The notes beneath the pieces were generated by a model that made no database searches, was not told where the DNA came from, and saw nothing but the letters and a program-made list of their open reading frames with translations. Positions 1 through 13,000 of a DNA stretch of 64,000 nt are shown here, in pieces. Source of the stretch: Monarcha castaneiventris obscurior (Eukaryota; Chordata; Aves; Passeriformes; Monarchidae); NCBI GenBank assembly GCA_026261815.1, contig JAMPIT010000059.1, forward strand, positions 18,586,001 to 18,650,000. The letters are read 5' to 3'. Position 1 is the first letter of the stretch. The number at the start of each line of letters is the position of its first letter. The position numbers were made by a program, and so were the translations under genes.

Positions 1-574
1 TTTCTCCCCTCAATTCCATCATTGTGGCTGGTATATTTTATGAAGTGAGATGCAATATTATCCTGTTTCTAACAGAATTGTTTTCTGTGGTTTTTTTTCT
101 TTAATTCACTTCATAGTCAGTTATGTTTCTTCGCACAAATGGATCATACAGCTGATGACTGTTCACCCAGCTACAGTTTTACATATTATATCTTTGTGCA
201 GAATTGTTCTTATAGCTTGCCATTTACACCTTGGACTTTACCAAAACTGAATTTTGGGGGATTTTGTCTTGGCAGGCCATTTAATAGTCCCTAATTAATT
301 TAGGTTATCTGCATAACTTTTATTATCTTATTTTAAAAAGAAAGTTTGCTTTCCAGCTTTGCTATCAAGAAGAGACATGTTACATTTGGTTAATTACCGA
401 GGAGCTTACTGATGAAGCTGAGAAGATGAAACATCAAAGAATATTCTCAGTTGTGAAAGAATGATGAAAGAAATACAATTCAAGCTGAAATTCAACAGAA
501 TTTCTTAAATTGGAGCAGAAAGAGCTGAAATGCCAGAATACTATTTTTTTACTGAGTTAATATTTTAAAATATT
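1..574. other. Non-coding AT-rich background
   Basis: No gene or repeat that I recognise. Short open frames here have no family features. Confidence 0.6.
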
Positions 575-1097
575 CTCCCCCTGTACTTGGCACTGCTGAG
601 GCCTCACCTTATACACTGTGTCCAGCTCTGTGCCCCTCACTTTGAGAAAGACATTGAGCAAGTCCAGAAGAGGGGAATGAAGCCAGTGAAGGGTCTGGAG
701 AGTGACTCCTATGAGGAGCAGCAGAGGGAGCTGGGGTTGTTCAACCTGAAGAAAAGGAGGCTCAGGGGTGACTTTATCATTCTCTAAAACTGCCTGAAAG
801 GAGGCTGTAGCCTTTCCAGGTGAGACCCAGGAAACCAGTGACAGGATGAGAGGATGAGAGGTATTCAAGCTGCTCCAGATGAGGTTCAGGTTGGATATCA
901 GGAGGAATTTCTTCACAGAAAGGCTTGTTAAATGTTGGGATGGACTCCCCAGGGAGGTGGGTCACCATCCCTGGAGGTGTTCAAGGAACAAACGTGGCGT
1001 TTAGTGCCATGGTCTACTTGGCAAGGTCGCGTTTGGTCAAGGGTTGGACTCGATGATCTCGGAAGTCTTTTCCAATCCAATTGATTCCATGATTCTG
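575..1097 (+). mobile_element. CR1 LINE fragment (3' end)
   Basis: The 3' part of an avian CR1 non-LTR retrotransposon in sense orientation. It carries the conserved stretch TTGAGAAAGACATTGAGCAA, the GGAGCAGCAGAGGGAGCTGG block, the GATATCAGGAGGAATTTCTT block and the GGTTGGACTCGATGATCTC block. It ends in GATTCCATGATTCTGT, the usual CR1 3' terminus. The 5' end is truncated, as is normal for CR1. The short open frames on both strands are decayed CR1 sequence, not genes. Confidence 0.9.
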
Positions 1098-4000
1098 TAA
1101 AAAACTTCTTCTTGTCATATTACTGTGATACATGAAGGAACGAGACCCACCAACAGCAGAGATGCAGGTGAATCTAGGTTTATTCAAAAGCACCAGTATA
1201 TGTATCCTTACTTCTAAGAGCTTTTTTGGTTACAGTTTACAGACATGACCACAGTCCTACTAATAAATCTGTCTTCTTGACATTTTCCACTGTTCTCTCC
1301 AAGGCTATGGTAAAGGAGCATGAAGAGTGCACATAGAGAGTGCATGTCTTATGTTGATGTTGGAGTAGAAACTCGTTTATTCAGTTCTATCTCAGGTGCA
1401 CTCTGTGTCAGAGAGGCCTTCCACTGGTACTGCTGGTGCTGTTTAACTCTTTCCTTATAGCAACACCTGTTAACCCAACATATTACCATGACTATCTTTT
1501 TTCTGTTTTCAGTGGTGACACATAGACATTGCATTTGAAGAAAAATTGCATAATATATAGAGGTAAAAACACCTTAATCTACTTTAGAGTGTGTCTCAAT
1601 AAGTATTGCAATATACAACGAAGTTTCACCTTCACACTAAGAGTTGCCATGTACATGCAGTGTGTGACATTCTAATACTGTTGTGGAGCTGAGCTTTCAA
1701 GCAGTGAGAAGTCCAACTGTACCAAGTCTGGAGAATGAATTAAGGACAAGTCTGCATACATTTGAGCTACACTGCCTGTTTAGAAATCTTCATTAATGCA
1801 GGAGTAGTTGCTCAGCAAAAAGAACATACTTTCTTCTTTGTGTGTGAGAACCTGCATTTGTGATATGTTTGATTTAAAATAGGCATTGATTTTCTTAAAC
1901 AAGGAAGTTGTTAAAAAGTCAATAAATTCAAATTGTTGAAGGAATTTCTTTTATTTCACTGTTTCAATAATCACTAAATAAACACTCATTATTCATGCAG
2001 TTGTGTAGTGTGTCCATGAAATTAAGTAAAAGGTCAAGCTGCTGCTTTCTTGGTCTTTCAGTATCACTGACAGTTCACTTGTTAGCGGCAACTTTAATGA
2101 TGTTGCCAGTAAATCAAGACTGACAAAAAAGTAGGGTCAGCATTGCTCTGCTGACAGCACACTGTTCCCTACCCCACACTACCTAACAGCTTAGGAATTT
2201 GGATTGATTGTATCAACACACTGAGAAACCAGAAGAGAAAACGCTTGCATATTATTAACATAATGGAAAATGAAAAGTTGATGTGGTTTGGTTGCTGAAG
2301 AATTAGTTGAATAAATGAAGCTCTGCATCATAAATTTATTATATTTTTGTAAAGCAGTTCTTATAGAAAATGGTAAAAACACATCCTGAAAACAAATACT
2401 CTTATAGTTCTAAAATTAAGTTGTGTTCAAATGAAACAAAAGGAAAATAATTAGGCAATCTCTTCATATGTCTCTTGTTATCAGCATTTTAGCATTGTAC
2501 AAAAATTCTTTGCAATTAGAGCTTATCAAAAGCACTGCTAAATCAACAGAAAACTCTATTTTGCAATATATGCTACAGAAAAGTAATGAGGGGAAATTAA
2601 TTCTTTCTTTATCTCATTTGCACTGGGGCATATAGCAAAGGTCTGCTTGCTGAGTCTTCTTTTCTTTGCAAACCTAAAGCAAGATCACAAAACTGGAGAG
2701 ATTGTAAGACAGAAATATGTACTGGATACTTGGAAACTGCATAGACACACATTCTGATTTGCAACATTCATCCCTCTCTTTTTTTTTTCCAAGGCATCAC
2801 TATAAAATGCTGAAGAATACCTTGCAGACATTCAGTCTAAAATATTTTATTTTGTGATATCAGAATTACATTGTTACTGTGAAAAGTCACAGACACTTAC
2901 CTTTACTCACCCTCAGGTTATAAATAGCAAGATAACACTCAGGGGAGAAGAGGACTGTTTCTTCCATTTTGTTTCTTTGAGTGTTCTTTTGCTTGATCCC
3001 TTCCTACCATCAAAATCAGTTCTTTCCATCTTTGAACAAAAACTCTACTGAACTCCTCTATGCCAAGTGAGACCCTGAACTCCTACTTGCCTCCCTACTT
3101 GACATCAAATTGCCTCCCTCAAAACTCACTAAACATAATATTTCTAAGCATTACCACAAAATGCTCTTCTCCAACTCAGTCTAAGGCAGTAGTTCACACA
3201 TGTATGACCTATAAAAACGTAGTCATTTAACAACTATAATGAAAGAGAAAAGGCCAAGAGGGTTGGGCTGAAAATTCCTCAGCTGTGCCAAGTGTCACTG
3301 TCTTACACACAACCTACATTTGGCAGACTATCATTCCTGGCTGCATCTCCTGACAAAGTTTCATGTATTAATACAAAGTGCAGGTAGAAATGTACATCAA
3401 GTTCTTCTTAGTACAAAAAAATTTTTTAAAAGTGCATTGGGGTTAAAGTCAATATATCATAATCTTGGATTTTATGATTTTCTAATTTCACATTTTGCAT
3501 TAAGAAGTTAGACTATAATTTTGTAGTACGAAATTCTGTAATAAAAGTAATCTCTATCCTGCAGCCAGGCCACCCTCAACTCCCTCTTTATTTCAAAAAA
3601 CTAATTGTCAAATTTCACGGAACTACTGGAAATAGAACTGGGATTGAAACTCAGGCAGTCTCTGTGAAAATATACAGCCAAGTCTACCAACCAGAAAGCT
3701 TTTTTTTGCATTCATATAATCAATCTGCATGTTTAGCAATCCTGCTCCTGCCCCAGTAATGCCATTCTGCCAAACACACCCTAAAAACCCTGGTACATCT
3801 CACTGCACTTTTATCTCAAACAGTTTTGCGATCTGTGGTGCATTTAGTCACCTTCTGAAAGCTGCTTCACACAAATTCAAGCCCCTGGTTTATTTCCACA
3901 CTTTCTTTATGTTTTCCTGGCCATTCCTACAGGCCTCCAAGTTTAGCAGCACCTTTAGCACATAAACATGACCCATGTCTCCCTGTGCTTCTGCTGATTC

Positions 4001-4209
4001 TCCCTCCATAGTCATGCTCTCTGTACAAAATGGTGTGAGCTCTAGCTCTGCAGTTCTGTGATACAGCAAAAAGCAGGACACAGATACTCATTGTCTACAT
4101 ATGTGCTTCCTCTCCATGATCTTCTTCTCTAAATTATCACAATCCTAAATTATGACACTCTGGAAAATCAGGTGCTGCATTTCAGCTTGTAGTAATTTCT
4201 ATGCAAGGG
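1098..4209. other. Non-coding background
   Basis: AT-rich sequence without a recognisable gene or RNA. The stretch near 1160-1190 (TTTATTC on the plus strand, an AATAAA on the minus strand) could be an old LTR remnant but cannot be supported. Confidence 0.5.
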
Positions 4210-4772
4210 TGTGTACTACTTTAAAAACAAACCAGTGGGAGATCACAAGTGAGAATTATAATTTAATAGGAAAATTAAAATAAATGCAATAGTACAAGAA
4301 CACCGACAGAGTCAGGGTACAACCTGACACACTCTTAGTCAGGGTGGTGGTAGCAGTCCAGATGAAGTGGTCCTGTTGAAGCAGTGATCCTGTAGAAGGG
4401 TCTGGTCTTCACCTGAAGGTCCAGTGGTGGAGCTCTTGTCCTCTGGGAGTCCCATAGGTAAGGGCTGCTTGTGCTGTTCCAAACCCCAGATTATACCCAG
4501 GTGGGAATGCTTGGCTCCTCCCCCTGGATGTAGTGTCTCACAATGGGTTGATGCAATTCTACGAGACATGCAGTGTCCTTGATTGTGCATTAAACAGAGA
4601 TAGCTCCCGGAGGGAGTTATCAGGAATGCATCAAGGTAGGAGATAAGGAACATTGCCCCACCTGCTTTAACAGCTTGTGAAGATGATAACAGAATACATG
4701 CTTTTGGTTACGCTGTAACCTAGGACAGGGTGGTGCCCTGGGAAATCATACTGCTCTGCTCAAAATCTCACA
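4210..4772 (-). mobile_element. LTR of an avian ERVL-type retroelement, minus strand
   Basis: Read on the minus strand, this looks like a solo LTR. It has a TATA-like GGTATAATCTGG, a CTGGACTGCTACCACCACCC stretch, a CTGACTCTGTCGGTGTTC stretch and a CCTATTAAATTA polyadenylation-type signal. It ends in GTAGTACACA next to the plus-strand TGTGTACTAC at 4210. The class call rests on general resemblance to bird ERVL LTRs. No target duplication was found, so the ends, especially the right one, are approximate. Confidence 0.5.
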
Positions 4773-5494
4773 CTCCATTTACCTAAGTAAACCAGATGTA
4801 TTGTGGCTGCTTACTTTTGTTGGGCAAACACAATGTTTTTTAAAGTACAACTAAACTGCTGGAACTGAGTCATTTGTAAGCATTTGTGCGATATCACGAA
4901 CATAACCAACATGGTTCTGTGTCATACTAATTTCTAAGTAACCCTTATCACAGCTTACTCATAATTAGGATATATTTCCATCACTTGAAATCTTTAAACT
5001 ATGGCTGGATAGTTGATATATATGTTACAGGCATATCAGAAATTACAACCTAACTATGGAAATAACTGGTTTAAGTTATTTGGGCTGAATTACAGAATAC
5101 AAGATGAACTCATACATCCTTTTGTCTTTAAATTCTCTGGATTTCTAAGAAATTATATCTTCATTCAAATATTGCTTAAGAGAGACAAGTATAATTTACC
5201 AGCAGCAAACAAAGAATAAATATCTTAATCACCATCTCATCACTTTTATATTTTCAGTATCTGATTCTACCGCATTTCTCTTTTCTTAATCACCATGCTT
5301 CTGCATTTGGGGAGGAAAATGCTGTGAGAACTCAGATGTAAGTGACTTCATTTCAGATCGGTGTTACATTCCTGTGAAAAACAATTTCATTTTGTAGCTG
5401 GACCAAGTGCTTCATCCCATCTTTCAGAACACTATTTGTCACCAAGCCATCAATCACCACAGACTTTCAGCTGAAGATGATATTAGGATCTAAA
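4773..5494. other. Non-coding background
   Basis: No gene or repeat that I recognise. Confidence 0.5.
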
Positions 5495-6425
5495 ATACTA
5501 ATTGGCAAATGATACAAAATTGGAAGGCTGATTGAAACACAGATGATTGTGCTGCCATTCAGCAAACCCCAGCAAGCTGGAGAAATGGGACAACAGCACC
5601 CTCATGTTGTTCAACAAAGGGAAATACCAAGTCCTGTACCCTGAGGAATAACACCATGCACCAGTACATGCTGGAGGTTAACAAGCTGGAAAGCAGCTTG
5701 GCAGGAAAAGACCTGATGGTGCTGTTGGACAACAAATTGGCCATCAGCCAGCACTGTACCCCTGTGGGAAAGCAAGCCAACAGAATTTGGGGCTGCATTA
5801 GGAAAAGCATCACCAGCAAATCAAGGGAGATGCTCCTTCCACTCTAGTCAGCTCTGGCTGAGACTGCACATTGAGTGCAGAGTCCACTTCTGTGTTCAGA
5901 CCAGGTAGGCATGGACTTCTCTCTGACAAAGCAAACATGGACTGCCTGGAATAAGTCCAGCACAGGCCCATAAAGGTGATGAAGGAATAAGAGCACTCAT
6001 CATATAAAGGTAGACAGAGAGTTAGGACCATTAACCTGGAGATGTGAATATCAAGAGGGATTTTATCAATGTGCATAAGTACCTGTTATGGGGGCAGTGA
6101 AGAAGATGCAATCAGACTCTTCTCAGAGATGTCCATTGAATGGACAAGAAGGAAAGGGCACAAATCAAACCAAGAAATTTCATTTCTGCAAGTGCTTTTT
6201 TCTGCTGTTTTCTTTGATTATTTGTTTGGTATTGGTTTGTTATGGTGAAGGTGGTGAACTATGGAGTGGGTTGCCCTGAGAGATGGTGAGTGTCTGTCTG
6301 TAAAGATATTCAAAACACAACTAGACAACGTCTTGAACAACCTGCTCTAGAAGACTCTGCTTTGAGCAGAAGATTGGGCTAAATAATCTACAGAGGTTCC
6401 TTCCAACCTCTGTTATTCTGTGAAA
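5495..6425 (+). mobile_element. CR1 LINE fragment, diverged
   Basis: Sense CR1 covering the end of the RT region to the 3' end. GGCAAATGATACAAAATTGGAAGG is the decayed version of the CR1 DNA for the FADDTKLGG motif. The AACAAGCTGGAAAGCAGCTTGG block, the TTGGGGCTGCATTAGG block and the final CTTCCAACCTCTGTTATTCTGTG follow in the expected order. Many substitutions and indels mark it as old. An insertion-like T-rich stretch interrupts it near 6180-6240. Confidence 0.85.
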
Positions 6426-8849
6426 TCAAGCAGAAAGTAATTTCTCAGGGAGCGATCACACAGTCCCTAGAAGCCAAAGGGCTTAATGAACTCTATTTCT
6501 TCCTCCTGCACATGAGTTTTCTTATCTAATGCAGGCATGCAGTAATACAAACAAAAATACATAAATTATCATCCAACCCTCTAAAAAGAAAGCTGTGTAG
6601 GACAGAAGTGAATCGTACTGTTTTGTATAGCAGAATATGATCAGCTATTTTGGTGATAAGTGTGGCATAAAAATCTACCTAAACTAGAGTTTAATCTCTT
6701 TCACTTATTTCTATTTGATTTTAAAAATAAAGATGGAGATAAGGAAAGTACTTTCTACAGAGGTTACTAAATGTATTTATTATTAAAATGTCATCAGATT
6801 TTGCTTCATACTGTTATAAAAATTGGGCTGTGACAATACAAAGACTAGGGATCCCAAATGCAAACATCTACTTTGAAATCTTGACAGAAGTAGTGCTTTT
6901 ACTGATGAATGTTTGTTAAGAAAAGCTGAACTCTTCAAAGCAATGCTTCCATAAAAAAAAGAGCAATTTCCTTTTATTTGCATTGAAGAATGCCCACTGC
7001 ATACTCTCAGATCCTGGATTGTGTATCCAGGTCTTATAATCAACCAAAACAAACTGCTCTACTCAAGACTGTTATTTGCAATTTCAAGAATTGTTTTGTT
7101 TTTCTTTTTTTTTTTTCTGAAAGCAGTTCAGATTTCACTTCTGAAAGAGGAACACTGCCTGTAGGATGCATTAACATCTTGATTTTCCACGTGTTTGCTC
7201 ATTATTACATATCTAAGCGAGGTATAGGAAAAATAAGGGTAGATATAGTTGATATGTTTATCAAGAATTTCATGATTTAACTGGAAGTACAGTGATACAT
7301 CTCTAAGGATTCCTGGTGCATATAAATAAAGCAAAAAATAAAGAGGGCACAATGCAAAACAGCAGGAGAGCAGTATATATGAAAGCATTTATGGCTTATC
7401 CAAAATAATACAGAGTCCAAATTCTGTATAAACACTAAGCTTGAAAGAAACTTTCATCCTCTGTTTCTCTTTTCTATAACGAGAAAAATAACAGAATTTT
7501 AAGACTAATATATGCGTCCTTAATGAAAAAAACATATGTACACTATAAGGTTTTATTATTATTTATATTTTAAATACATTCCTTTAAAGATTTACCAGTA
7601 CTGTCATCTTCAGAGAATATTATCACGAAAGAGCTTTTAAAAGAAAATATGTACATTTTAATTTTTATTTCAGTGATCATCCAATGTTATTTTAAATGAA
7701 AGCAGTTGACTGCATTTTATTCACAGGGACTGAAATGAGGGGGAGAGGGGGGAACCAGAGAGGAAAATATAATTACACTTCTCCAAGCTCAGCATACAAA
7801 ATATCCTTCATGTGATTGAAGTGGCAGAGTAAATTGCTACACAGTTAATTGTGCAGATGTTCAAAATATTATAAATTTTAATTTTATCAAGGTATTGCAA
7901 AACCCAAAACAAAATAAGATGACATTGTATTTTTCTTTTGTTTCCAGGCAGTTCGAAAGCAATTTTTATTCTTCCTGTTTGTGCTCTAATGAAACTAAGC
8001 CCTGTGAAATTCTGGTATTTATTTTGATGGGACAATTTGTGCTTCCTTCACATCATGCATAAACTAATGGTAGTTTTCTTAGCTAGGTCTCACTCCTTTG
8101 CATATATTTTGCTCAGAGCATTATCATCTTATCTATTTGACCTTTATTAAAACTGTTATGGGGTAGGACTTACCAGCCTGTCAGAGCACTTTAGGAAGGA
8201 TTTGCTTCTTGCCATGTTCATCCCATGTCCCTAGATATTTCTAGCCCATTGCATTGAAACAGATTTATGAGAGCTATCCCTGTTTGGTTTTAGCATTGCT
8301 ATTGCAGGCTAGTTGTGGGTGCTCAGACATGCCCACTTCTCTTGGTACACATCAATGGATAAATTTCTGATCCTGTAAATCCATTCTGTTGTAATAATAT
8401 CACTTCAAAATTGAAATCTCTTTAGTCCTGAAATAAGAAATGTTTTGTTCACCAAGCTAATATGATTGCAGTCTTCCTCCTTTTCACTGTCAGTATTGAG
8501 AAAGCCTGTACTTTACAACTTTTATCACCTGACCTCTTCATTGCTACACTCCCTATTTCGATTATAGCACCATAACATGGGATAGTATATAAGCTAAAAA
8601 CATTAAGACTTTGATGTTCAGCTAGTGTAATAAATGTTCTATAAACACTTCAGAGGGATCATATTGAAATCTATCAAAACATATGTGGGCACTACAGGAA
8701 GTTTAGGAAGATGGGAATTTGTCTTTATCTAGTATTTTTGCACTTAATAATTCTCTCTCTCTCACACTTTCTCACTCTCCAAATGTTTTCTTTATTCTGC
8801 CTCGGTTTGCTGACAGACTATAAGCTTCTGGACTGACTTGCTGTTCTAG
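6426..8849. other. Non-coding background
   Basis: AT-rich sequence without a recognisable gene. A short CT-rich microsatellite lies at about 8753-8780. Confidence 0.5.
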
Positions 8850-9140
8850 AACCTGTATGGCATCAAAGAGGACATGATCATTAGCACAGGAAGGCTAATA
8901 GGTTTAGCCATCACCTGTCTTGTATTTAAGCCTCCCTGGCTGTGACAAAGCAGTTCCTGTCCCTCTGTGTTTTCCTGACTGATCGCCACATTCTCACTCT
9001 GCTGCTTTTTCTTGTGCTCACAAGAGCTAGAGAAGCTGATTAGGGGCCGATTTTGCTGAAAAAAAACCCGACTGTGCTCTGTTCTCTGTCTTACTCTGTT
9101 GCCTCAGCTCCCTGATACAGCCAATAAAGAGTCTGCCTTG
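8850..9140 (+). mobile_element. Possible LTR fragment
   Basis: Promoter-like TATTTAAG at about 8924-8931 is followed about 200 bases later by an AATAAA signal at about 9122, then a GT-rich stretch. This spacing resembles an LTR U3-R-U5 layout. No primer site, matching second LTR or target duplication is seen, so this is tentative. Confidence 0.3.
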
Positions 9141-9639
9141 GCACTATTAAAAGAAGTGGGAAGTGGGCAGGGAGCAGTAATGGGACAGAGTCAGCCAGGA
9201 ACTGTAGGTTTTGGCAGAGTGCTGTGTAAATGCAAGTCAGGTGGCATTTTTGAGAGTAGTTACTATGGAAACCAAAAAAGTGTTACTTTCCTGAAGTTTT
9301 ATCACTTGGAGTCATACATTTGTATCTCCACCGATATCTTCCTCCTCATCTTTGTTGAGAAAAGCAAGCACCATTAAAAATAGATTTACTGAATGTAACA
9401 GTGAATCAATTCTGAACATGGCTGTTTGCACAGAGTTCCCACTCAGAGACAGACTGTAAATTATTTCTCTGAAGAATACATTAGTGTTTTGTGACTAATA
9501 GGCTATTTAAATTTTTACTTCTTCTGGAGGAGTCACAGCAATGAATTCTTGTGTGTAATGTACTTGGTTGTAGACATAACCAGGTTTAAACCTGTAGTCA
9601 CGTATCAGTTCTTCCTCAAACCGTACACTCCTCATCCTC

Positions 9640-10020
9640 AGCAGCTGTGAGTAAATATGGCTGTTCTCAGCGCCCCTGAGCCGTGCCTGGGCTACCAGAC
9701 ACCCACCCCTGCAGCCTCCACACTCGTGGGGTCAGGGGGCCACAGGGCCAGGGCCTGATGGCGCTGGCAGTGCATGGCAGGAGGGGCTCTCACCTCCCTG
9801 GGGTGAGCCAGGGCTGTGTGGTGACCTCGGTGGCACGTGCCATGCTGAGGGGATGTGCAGAAGTAAATGCCAGCCATCCCAGGGCTGAGGAGGAAGAACC
9901 TCCTGACACTAGAAGACTTTGGTGCGCTGGTGCCTTGGGGCAGCCACACCCACCGGCCCCTGGTGGGGACCAGGGGATGGATCCCTGAGAGGGTGAGCTT
10001 TCTGCCAGGGGAGAGGGGAA
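9640..10020. other. GC-rich island in AT-rich background
   Basis: About 380 bases of clearly higher GC than either flank, with open frames on both strands (9683-9988 plus, 9692-10078 minus). The frames show no domain or family signature and open frames are expected in GC-rich DNA. It may be an old repeat or LTR remnant. I do not recognise it. Confidence 0.4.
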
Positions 10021-13000
10021 GTGATTGAAGGGTAGGCAAATAGAATCTATAGTCTGTATTTAATGAGGCTTTTCTCATTCATTAGGTAACTTGGACTTTG
10101 AGGTAGCTAAAGGATTGATTGCACTGGCAAAACTTTTAGCACTGTCTCCAGATATATGTGCACATATACTTACGTATAAATATATATATACACAAATGTG
10201 TACACATATATGTACTTTATGTACACAAAGGCATATATTAATGATATACATGTGATTTCTTTCCCTTATACCATTTTAATATTCTTTCATTCAACAGAAC
10301 CTCTCACTCAAGCCAGATTGTGATTTTACACCCAGAAACCCTATGCAGCCCTCACTCCTGACATCCTTCTGAGGGCTTGAGGTACATGAGACGAAAAAAA
10401 TAAGAGTTGACAATAACCACACTCACTTTTGGTTTTAATTGATTTAGTCACAGTGAAGAATACGTCCTTGTAAGTGTAGTCTTAACAGTACAGCAAGGAA
10501 TAATACAAATAATCTCTAGATGTGCACACCCTACCTGCATCCTAACCCTTCATAGGAACAGATGCTTTATGTGTATTAGTCCTTTCTTGCTCACCATATG
10601 TTCAATTCCATAGGAAGAAAATCTTGTTGCTTATGCCACAAGAGACACAGCACACTCCCAGCATCTGGATGATTTGGAAACTAAAATTCTGCATTGTGCT
10701 GGAGTGTGTCGTAGCTAATTGAATAGATATTGTCTCTGGGAGAGACACAACTCCACACTTTTAGAAATACAGTCTCCTAAATATCTTAAAAAGGTATCTG
10801 ATTATCAAAAGAATTTGTTACTTCATTATTATTGTAAATAATTTTCTCAGGCTGTGTCTTTACAGCATGAAGTCCAAGAAGAAGTCTCTAGAATCTAGAT
10901 AAAACTGCAACCCTGCCTCTCATTGCCTCCTGGTTTTGAAGGGGTCACTGCCACTCTGCATATTCCACATCTCCTCTGAATCTCAGGAGGAACACCTATG
11001 GCCTTAGAAAAATGTTGTTTTTTTCCTATTTCTATTGCAAAGGCTTGAAATTCTTCTAGAGTATTACCCTGGCATCATTATGTTAAACAGCATTTAGGAG
11101 TTGTGTGATATGTATGCTGTCCCCTGGAACTTGGTGTGAGGTTTTGAGGGGCTATAATGCCTGCTGAGAGTATTGGAGTAACAGCACAGAGCTAAACACG
11201 GTGTGCTATATTCATGTTATCTACAGGGAGCAATACCTGGAGCAGACCATTCCCCAAAACTGTGATTAGATTTGGCTTGCAAGGAACTATTTGGTTATTT
11301 CTGAAAGATAAATTTGAAAAAAAATACATAGGCAGATTCCCCATATGCACACCAAGACAATCTGGGAAGGTAAATTATCAGGGAAAAAAAAATAGCACAA
11401 CTTAAAAATATATACTTTCATTTCCCAAACTGCAAAACTAAAAGAAAGAAAAAATAATAGCTGTCAGTACTGAGCATCAAAACTGCTGTCATTCATCAGA
11501 AGTTATAAGGAATTAAAGGCCTGAGGTAGGAGATACCACTGTAGGTGCAGACACCACTGAAAGCCTGATGAGAAGAAAACATATATATTCAACTAGAGTA
11601 TTATATTTTACAGACATGAAAAAATTAAATTGTAGGAATCCCTGTTAGTAATATAGCACTGCATATTTCCTACTTCTTATGCACTCCAGTAGAAGGTATT
11701 TCTGAAAACTTTGATGTAGTTTGGTTTGGTGTGAACATTGCATACAAAGATAACTGCAAAGATAATTGGTTTAAAACCCCCAAACTAGTAACACATTAAG
11801 TGATACTATGGACTAGCTGTAGTATGTGAAACTATAGTTGTAGCTATATGCACCTTTAGAGCAAGTCTTTAAATATATTTTTTAAATTGTTTGATTTTTA
11901 ATTAATATTATAATAAACCAGTCACAGTAATTTTCAATAAAATGTTCTTATGACACATTCAACTTAAACTGTGTTGGAAGGAAAGGGTATTAAACGGAAA
12001 ACTTGTAACAATTGTGAAAAACTAATTTGACTTGTACTGAGAGTTGTTTTCTACTCATTTTTTTGATGCAACTGTAATGAGAGGCAAATTAATTGTTTTG
12101 TCACTTTATTGTGAAGTACCACTACATGCATACTTGGTACCTTAATCACAAACTAGATCAATCTGAAATTTTATTTTCCTACTATTAAGAGCGGCTGTAT
12201 TCTATTACTCTCTGGCTGTATATTTAAAAGAGCAGAGGTAAAGAAAAAAAATATCAAAATTCAACATATTAAGGTGCACCTGATAGAAATTTAGAGACTG
12301 GGGGGTATTACAATCTCTTCTCTATAAAATTAAGAAAACTCTGCTTTTGTGAAGCTCCACAAATGAGACTGTTACTGCAAGATATTCCATATTTGAATGT
12401 ACTGATTCAGCTGCCTTAAAAAAAGACAACAGCAATCACCATAATAAAGTAAATAAATACCTTAAACAGAAAAGCACAGCTGGTCTTTGAAAACATGATC
12501 TGAATTTTTCAGTGCTGCAGTCTCGATCCTCCAAAGTTTTCTTTTTACCATGTGTTTAATTAACACTGTAGTCATGGAAACTTCAAGCACCTGTAGTTGT
12601 TCCTCAGAACCATGCTTAATAGTCCGGAAAAGGCATGTCATGATCTTTAATATCTAATCTGCTCTGAATTTTACCAATATTCTTCAGAGCTAACGTGTCC
12701 CTCTGCCTCCCCTTCTCTCTGCAGCCCAGGACCTGTGCAAGTGGTGCTCAGAACAACAGCTGCTTCAGGCTTCCTTGGAGCAGGTCCCTGTCAATACTAC
12801 CGATTCCACAGCATGTAAACTCCATTTTACAAGGTCACAGGCTTCTTCCGTTCCTTTTCCTTTCACTACTGTGTTATCAGTGCTCCAGATATAAATTTCC
12901 TTTCTCAGTTACCTCGAAAATTCTTTCTTATCTGTTTTGATTTTCCAAATATTTTCTGCAATTTTGCAAGAATATACAGTACACTGACTGTCATAGAGCA